Made by a program: the position numbers and the translations under genes. A DNA stretch of 10,056 bases from Reyranella sp. (GTDB lineage Bacteria > Pseudomonadota > Alphaproteobacteria > Reyranellales > Reyranellaceae), in contig SCVT01000423.1 in the NCBI GenBank assembly GCA_004296815.1, positions 1 to 10,056 of the forward strand, written 5' to 3'. Shown here piece after piece: positions 5,629 through 10,056 of this stretch. The notes under the pieces are model-generated. The model worked only from the letters and a program-made list of their open reading frames with translations. It made no database searches and was not told where the DNA came from. Every line of letters begins with the position of its first letter. The stretch's first letter is position 1.

Positions 5629-6619
5629 AGCCGCCCGTCACGCTCATGTGGCGAGGAACGGCAGGGCCGGTGTGGCGGCGATCGATGATGAAGTCGTGGC
5701 CCTTGGGCTTGCGCGCGATCGCCGCGGTGATCGCCTGATCGAGGATCTCGTCGCTCTCGGACGCGCGCAGCGGCCCACGCAGGTCGGCGGCGTCCTCCTG
5801 GCCGAGGCACATGTAGAGCGTGCCGGTGCAGGTGAGGCGCACGCGATTGCAGCTTTCGCAGAAATTGTGGGTGAGCGGCGTGATGAATCCCAGCCGCCCG
5901 CCGGTCTCCTCGACCTTGAAGTAGCGCGCCGGGCCGCCGGTCCGGTAGTCGCTGTCGGTCAGCGTGAACTTCTTGGCGATGTCGGCGCGGGCCAGCGACA
6001 GCGGCAGGTACTGGTCGAGGCGCGCGCTCTCGCCGATCTCGCCCATCGGCATGACCTCGATGAACACCAGGTCCATGCCACGGCCGTGGCTCCAGCGGAT
6101 CAGCCTCTCGAATTCCATGTCGTTGACGCCACGCAGCGCCACCGCGTTGATCTTGATCGCGAGGCCGGCACGCTGGGCGGCATCGAGACCGCGCATCACC
6201 TGATCGAGATCGCCCCAGCGGGTGAGCTCGCGGAACTTGTCCGGGTCGAGCGTGTCCATCGAGACGTTGACCCGGCGCACGCCGATGTCGGCCAGCTCCT
6301 GTGCGTACTTGGCGAGCTGGCTGCCGTTGGTGGTGAGCGTCAGCTCCTCGAGCGCGCCGCTCTCCAGATGGCGGCCCAGGCCGCGGAACAGCGACATCAC
6401 GTTCTTGCGAACCAGCGGCTCGCCGCCCGTCATGCGCAGCTTCTTGACGCCGCGGCGGACGAAGGCGGTGCAGAGCCGCTCCAGCTCCTCCAGCGACAAG
6501 ACCTCCGCCTTGGGCAGGAAGGTCATGTCCTCGGCCATGCAGTAGACGCAGCGGAAGTCGCAGCGGTCCGTCACCGAGACGCGGAGGTAGGAAATATGGC
6601 GGCCGAACGGGTCGATCAT
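5627..6619 (-). CDS. moaA: GTP 3',8-cyclase MoaA, molybdenum cofactor synthesis
   Basis: This 330-residue radical SAM enzyme converts GTP to 3',8-cyclo-7,8-dihydro-GTP, the first step of molybdopterin synthesis, in the cytoplasm. The SAM-binding cluster is at Cys20, Cys24 and Cys27 in [18 protein letters not shown] (63-69) is the SAM-contacting motif. The second 4Fe-4S cluster, which holds GTP, is at Cys254, Cys257 and Cys271 with the expected C-x2-C-x13-C spacing. The chain ends in Gly329-Gly330, the C-terminal double glycine needed for activity in MoaA. Length and motifs are complete, so it should be functional. It starts 29 bases after the DNA ligase stop on the same strand without a strong Shine-Dalgarno, suggesting read-through from the repair genes. 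No other molybdenum cofactor gene is in the window. Confidence 0.97.
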   Translation of the reverse strand: MIDPFGRHISYLRVSVTDRCDFRCVYCMAEDMTFLPKAEVLSLEELERLCTAFVRRGVKKLRMTGGEPLVRKNVMSLFRGLGRHLESGALEELTLTTNGSQLAKYAQELADIGVRRVNVSMDTLDPDKFRELTRWGDLDQVMRGLDAAQRAGLAIKINAVALRGVNDMEFERLIRWSHGRGMDLVFIEVMPMGEIGESARLDQYLPLSLARADIAKKFTLTDSDYRTGGPARYFKVEETGGRLGFITPLTHNFCESCNRVRLTCTGTLYMCLGQEDAADLRGPLRASESDEILDQAITAAIARKPKGHDFIIDRRHTGPAVPRHMSVTGG

Positions 6620-6648
6620 GACGCCCAGATAATGGTGTTGCAGGCTGA

Positions 6649-8229
6649 TTACGGCAAGAGCCGCAGGAGGTTGTCGACGGTGTCGGCCTCGGCGGCCGGC
6701 TTGTCCGTCCGGATGCGACTGATTCGCGGAAATCGCATGGCAACACCCGATTTATGGCGTGTGGATCGTGCAATGCCGTCGAAGGCCACCTCCAGCACCA
6801 GCTTCTGCTCGACCTCGCGGACCGGGCCGAAGCGGTTGGTCGTATGGTCGCGTACCCACTTGTCGAGCCAGCGCAGCTCCTCGTCGGTGAAGCCGAAATA
6901 GGCCTTGCCGACCGGTGCCAGCTCGCGCTTGCCCTCGGCGCCGTCACGCCAGCAGCCGAACGTGTAGTCCGAGTAGAACGAGCTGCGCTTGCCGTGGCCG
7001 CGCTGGGCGTACATCAGCACGCAGTCCGCCAGCATGGGATCGCGCTTCCACTTGAACCACGGACCCTTGGGGCGGCCCGCGAGATAGGTGCTGTCGCCGC
7101 GCTTCAGCATCAGCCCCTCGATGCCGTCGGCGCGCATTTCTTCCCGTTGCTGTGCCAGATGCGTCCAGTCGGTGAAGCTCACGAGCGGCGAGAGGTCGAA
7201 ACGCGGCCGTTCCTTCTCGGCGATCCAGGCTTCGAGACGCGCACGGCGCTCGTCGAAGGAGAGACCGCGCAGGTCCTCGCCGGCGAGCCACAGCACGTCG
7301 TAGAGGCGGACATGCGCGGGATGCTCCCTGAGCATCTTCGGGGTCACGGTCTTGCGGTTGAGCCGCTGCTGCAGGTCGTTGAACGGCGCCACCGCCGTCT
7401 CGCGGCGGACCAGCAGCTCGCCATCGAACACGCCCTCGAAGTCGATGGCCTCGATGATGTCGGGAAAGGCGTTCGAGACGTCCTCGCCGGCGCGGCTGTA
7501 GAGCCGCTTCACGCCGCCGGAGGCGGCGACCTGCACGCGGATGCCGTCCCACTTCCACTCCGCACGGAAATGCGCGGGATCGAGCGTGTCGAGCTCGGCC
7601 CGGTCGATCGGGTTCGCGAGCATCGCCGGCATGAAGGCGCCGCCGGCATTGCTGCGCGGCTGCGGCGCGTCGTTCAGCAGCCAGTCGAACAGCGGCCGGT
7701 AGGGCGCCTCCAGCCCGTGCCAGACCTCCTCGACGGCATCGACGGGCTGGCTGCCGATATTGGCCGCGGCCTGCTTGGCCAGGCGCGCCGAGACGCCGAC
7801 GCGCAGCGCGCCGGTCAGCAGCTTCAGCAGTGCCCAGCGGCCGGTGGAGTCGAGCGCGTCGAGCCAACGCTTCAGGATCGCGGGCGTCTGCGTGCGCGTG
7901 GCACGCTGCAGCGTCTCGACCACTTCGCCCAGGGTCGGCGGCGGGCCCGCTGCCGGATCGGTCTCCCAGACCAACGCCAGCGTCTCGGCGAGATCGCCGA
8001 CATAGTCGTAGGACATGGCGAACAGTTCTTCGCCGATCCGCTCCTGGCCGAAGCCGCGCAGCAGCGCCGGCTTGGCGGCAGGGAAGTCGAGCCCGCCGGT
8101 CAACGCGGCCAGCGCCCAGCCGCGGTCGGGATCGGGCGTCTCCTTCAGGTACGTCTCGATCAGCCGCAGCTTGGCGTTGCGCGCGGGCTGGAAGGAGAGG
8201 GCGTCGAGAAGGCGGGCGAAGGCCTGCAC
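6649..8229 (-). CDS. ATP-dependent DNA ligase of the ligase-associated DNA damage response set
   Basis: The 526-residue protein seals nicked DNA through an AMP-lysine intermediate. An N-terminal DNA-binding domain (about 1-190) precedes the nucleotidyltransferase domain. Motif I EWKWDGIR (224-231) places the adenylated lysine at Lys226; motif III is VFDGEL (267-272), motif IV EGLMLKR (371-377), and motif V WFKWKR (391-396). An OB domain follows, with motif VI in [12 protein letters not shown] (499-510). No Ku- or polymerase-like part is fused. The family, often called cisplatin damage response ligase, is encoded with the exonuclease and helicase found here. I start it at GTG 8229, two residues ahead of the conserved AFARLLDAL, because the exonuclease TGA ends one base earlier and GAGGAGA (complement of 8236-8242) is properly spaced. 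A longer frame from 8319 would overlap the exonuclease and has non-protein-like sequence. Confidence 0.95.
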   Translation of the reverse strand: MQAFARLLDALSFQPARNAKLRLIETYLKETPDPDRGWALAALTGGLDFPAAKPALLRGFGQERIGEELFAMSYDYVGDLAETLALVWETDPAAGPPPTLGEVVETLQRATRTQTPAILKRWLDALDSTGRWALLKLLTGALRVGVSARLAKQAAANIGSQPVDAVEEVWHGLEAPYRPLFDWLLNDAPQPRSNAGGAFMPAMLANPIDRAELDTLDPAHFRAEWKWDGIRVQVAASGGVKRLYSRAGEDVSNAFPDIIEAIDFEGVFDGELLVRRETAVAPFNDLQQRLNRKTVTPKMLREHPAHVRLYDVLWLAGEDLRGLSFDERRARLEAWIAEKERPRFDLSPLVSFTDWTHLAQQREEMRADGIEGLMLKRGDSTYLAGRPKGPWFKWKRDPMLADCVLMYAQRGHGKRSSFYSDYTFGCWRDGAEGKRELAPVGKAYFGFTDEELRWLDKWVRDHTTNRFGPVREVEQKLVLEVAFDGIARSTRHKSGVAMRFPRISRIRTDKPAAEADTVDNLLRLLP

Positions 8230-8230
8230 T

Positions 8231-9250
8231 TCAGCTCTCCTCGTCCTCGCGTCCGGCGAGGTGCAGCGCCTCGGCGTCGATGCCGATCCCGCGCGCGTAG
8301 TGGACCAATGCTTCCTCACGCCCGTGCGTCACCCAGACCCTGGGCGCGCCGACATCCTTCAGGGTCTGCGTCAACTCGGGCCAGTCGGCATGGTCGGAGA
8401 TGATCAGCGGCAGCTCGGCGCCGCGCTGCCGCGCCCGGGCGCGCACGCCCATCCAGCCCGAGCAGACCGCGGCGATCGGATCGGCGAAGCGTCGCGACCA
8501 GCGGTCGGCGATGGCCGAAGGCGGGCAGAGCACGATGGCGCCCTTGAAGGTCTCGAGGATCGCGTCCGACACCGGCGCCACGTCGCCGAGATCGACGCCA
8601 TGGTCCTGGTAGAGCTTGCAGAGGGAGAGCAGGCCGCCGTGCAGCCAGATGCGCTTGTCCCAGCCCGCGGCGCGCAGGAGCTTGATGACCCGCTGGCACT
8701 TGCCCAGCGCATAGACGCCCACCAGATGAGTGCGCTCGGGAAAGGTGGCGACGGAGCGCAGCAGCTTTCCGATCTCGCCGGCGTCGGAGGGATGATGGAA
8801 GACCGGCAGTGCGAACGTCGCCTCGGTGATGAACACGTCACAGGGTACGGGCTCGAACGGCGGGCAGGTCGCATCGGGCCGACGCTTGTAGTCGCCCGAC
8901 ACCACGATGCGCTGGCCCTTGAATGCTAGCACTGCTTGCGCGGAGCCCAGGATGTGGCCGGCCGGCGCGAAGCCCACGTCGACGTCGCCGATCCGCACGC
9001 TTTCGCCGTATTTCAGCGGCTGCTGGACGGTGTCGGGCATGTCCTGGAAGCGGGTGCGCATGATGGCGAGCGTCTCGGGCGTCGCCAGCGCGGCGCGATG
9101 GCCCGGGCGCGCATGGTCGCCGTGGCCGTGCGTGATTACGGCGCGGCCCACCGCCACGGCGGGGTCGACATAGAAATCGCCGGGCTCACAATAGAGTCCG
9201 CGCGGGGTGGGATAGAGCCAGGAGCGAGGATTAAGGGTGTCGGTGGTCAT
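8231..9250 (-). CDS. Metallo-beta-lactamase/beta-CASP-type exonuclease, DNA ligase-associated
   Basis: The 339-residue protein is a probable two-metal nuclease processing DNA ends for repair. The metal-binding motif HGHGDH (41-46) is followed by further MBL motifs: AGHILGS (97-103, His99), SGDYK (118-122) and SDHADW (285-290), then THGRE (308-312) near the end, as in the mRNA 3'-end processing factor-like group to which DNA ligase-associated exonucleases belong. The length is typical. The ATG at 9250 has only a weak upstream TAGGA. The stop is separated from the ligase GTG by one base, so the two proteins are made together. The helicase begins divergently 28 bases away or closer. An RNA-processing role is possible for the fold, but this neighbourhood argues for DNA repair. 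Confidence 0.94.
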   Translation of the reverse strand: MTTDTLNPRSWLYPTPRGLYCEPGDFYVDPAVAVGRAVITHGHGDHARPGHRAALATPETLAIMRTRFQDMPDTVQQPLKYGESVRIGDVDVGFAPAGHILGSAQAVLAFKGQRIVVSGDYKRRPDATCPPFEPVPCDVFITEATFALPVFHHPSDAGEIGKLLRSVATFPERTHLVGVYALGKCQRVIKLLRAAGWDKRIWLHGGLLSLCKLYQDHGVDLGDVAPVSDAILETFKGAIVLCPPSAIADRWSRRFADPIAAVCSGWMGVRARARQRGAELPLIISDHADWPELTQTLKDVGAPRVWVTHGREEALVHYARGIGIDAEALHLAGREDEES

Positions 9251-9278
9251 TGAGCGCGATGCATCCTACCCGGCAGAT

Positions 9279-10056
9279 ATGGGTCTTCCCGACCTGTTTT
9301 CACGCTGGTTCGAGAGTCGCGGCTGGGCACCGCGGCCGCATCAGCTCGCCCTCGTCGATCTCGCCCGGCAGGGCAAGAGCGCGCTGCTGATCGCGCCGAC
9401 CGGCGGCGGCAAGACGCTGGCGGGCTTCCTGCCGTCATTGGTCGAACTCACGGAGCGCCGCCTGGCCGGGCGGGACCTCGCCCACAAGAAGGGGCAGGGC
9501 GAGCTGCACACGCTCTACATCTCCCCACTCAAGGCGCTGGCCACCGACATCCGCCGCAACCTCGAGCAGCCGATCGCCGAGATGAAGCTGCCGGTCCGTG
9601 CCGAGAGCCGCACCGGCGACACGCCGCAGAGCCGCCGGCTGCGTCAGCGCGAGCGGCCGCCCGACATGCTGATGACGACGCCGGAGTCGCTGGCGTTGCT
9701 GCTCTCCTACCTCGATGCCGCGAAGTTCTTCGCGAGCCTCAGGTGCGTGATCATCGACGAATTGCACGCCTTCGCGACATCCAAGCGCGGCCATCACCTG
9801 GCGCTCTGCCTCGCACGTCTGGCCGCCCTGGCACCACAGGCGCGCTTCGTGGGCCTCTCCGCCACGGTCGCCGACCCGCCGGCGCTGGCCGACTTCCTGA
9901 AGCTCCGCGACCACGACACGGTCGAGATCGTGACCGGCGAGCCCGGCGCGCCGCCGGTCGTCAGTATCCTCGACGTGCAGGAGCGCATCCCGTGGGGCGG
10001 GCATATGGGGCGCCACGCGGTGCCCGAGATCTACAACGTCATCCGCCAGCACAAGA
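9279..10056 (+). CDS. Lhr-type DEXH-box helicase, DNA ligase-associated (N-terminal part, runs off the window)
   Basis: A frame open to the right edge gives 259 residues of a superfamily 2 helicase. Visible motifs are RPHQ (19-22, Q-motif-like), Walker A PTGGGKT (40-46), SPLKALA (82-88), RTGDT (111-115), TTPESL (133-138), the DELH box (160-163) and SAT (194-196). The order and wording fit the Lhr-Core helicases of the ligase-associated DNA damage response, which are 3'-to-5' DNA translocases. I start at ATG 9279, directly before the first domain helix. An in-frame GTG at 9243 preceded by AAGGG (9233-9237) is a real alternative and would overlap the exonuclease start. The second RecA domain and C-terminal parts lie outside. 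The metallophosphoesterase usually encoded after it is not visible. Confidence 0.93.
   Translation, partial: MGLPDLFSRWFESRGWAPRPHQLALVDLARQGKSALLIAPTGGGKTLAGFLPSLVELTERRLAGRDLAHKKGQGELHTLYISPLKALATDIRRNLEQPIAEMKLPVRAESRTGDTPQSRRLRQRERPPDMLMTTPESLALLLSYLDAAKFFASLRCVIIDELHAFATSKRGHHLALCLARLAALAPQARFVGLSATVADPPALADFLKLRDHDTVEIVTGEPGAPPVVSILDVQERIPWGGHMGRHAVPEIYNVIRQHK

Noticed and set aside
5648..6901. 417-codon plus-strand frame opposite moaA and the ligase end
   Set aside because: Antisense shadow; moaA on the other strand has all its catalytic motifs.
5583..6947. 454-codon minus-strand frame covering moaA and the ligase end in another frame
   Set aside because: Out of frame with both genes; rich in Arg, Pro and Ser, with no family resemblance.
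8230..8319. Upstream extension of the ligase to an ATG at 8319
   Set aside because: The extra 30 residues are Arg/Ser/Thr-rich shadow of the exonuclease end; GTG 8229 has a good ribosome site and the expected N terminus.
6754..8403. 549-codon plus-strand frame opposite the ligase
   Set aside because: Long only because GC-rich antisense lacks stops; its Ala/Arg/Val/Gln-rich sequence shows no domain, and the ligase motifs on the minus strand are complete.
9259..9261. ATG at 9259 as the helicase start
   Set aside because: It is in a different frame (MHPTRQIW) from the helicase motifs.
1..10056. CRISPR array, tRNA, rRNA, riboswitch or intact insertion sequence
   Set aside because: No regularly spaced repeat series, tRNA-like or rRNA-like segment, or transposase frame was seen; the only tandem repeat is the two-copy one at 3245-3284.

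Overview
The window is GC-rich and densely coded, with ten complete genes, two genes cut by the window edges and no gap over about 230 bases. The GC-rich codon usage, GTG and TTG starts, and the mix of families (paired crotonases, a NodN/MaoC-type hydratase, a ligase-associated DNA repair set split over two strands) suggest an alphaproteobacterium of the Rhizobiales/Rhodospirillales kind. This is inference; no rRNA or other marker fixes the taxon. No tRNA, rRNA, CRISPR array or intact insertion sequence was seen.

Left part, plus strand (1-2369): the tail of a probable SAM-dependent methyltransferase overlaps an ArnC/GtrB-like membrane glycosyltransferase by 8 bases. A four-helix ArnE-like SMR protein and a crotonase-family protein follow closely. 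The glycosyltransferase and SMR protein look like a minimal set for making a polyprenyl-phosphate sugar and flipping it across the inner membrane. The crotonase may simply share the transcript. A second crotonase, a paralogue, lies tail to tail with the first (2373-3194, minus strand) with only three bases between the stop codons. Both lack the two glutamates of classical enoyl-CoA hydratases and share a glutamate at the position used by dienoyl-CoA isomerase-type enzymes.

Middle part (3195-5620): a 229-base divergent intergenic region carries two tandem 20-base repeats and a small inverted repeat. To its right on the plus strand are a MaoC/NodN-type hotdog hydratase, a ChaC-type gamma-glutamylcyclotransferase starting at TTG, and, after two perfect hairpins, a ten-helix EamA/DMT transporter.

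Right part (5627-10056): on the minus strand, a metallo-beta-lactamase-fold exonuclease and an ATP-dependent DNA ligase are translationally coupled, and moaA (GTP 3',8-cyclase of molybdenum cofactor synthesis) follows 29 bases after the ligase. Divergent from the exonuclease, an Lhr-type DEXH helicase starts and runs off the window. Exonuclease, ligase and helicase form the known ligase-associated DNA damage response set; its usual fourth member, a metallophosphoesterase, would be expected just beyond the right edge.

Most of the window is recognisable core or accessory metabolism and repair. I found no clearly new multi-gene system. The points most worth checking are the isomerase-like crotonase pair, the single-SMR glycosyl-lipid module, the tandem repeats at 3245-3284 and the attachment of moaA to the repair operon.
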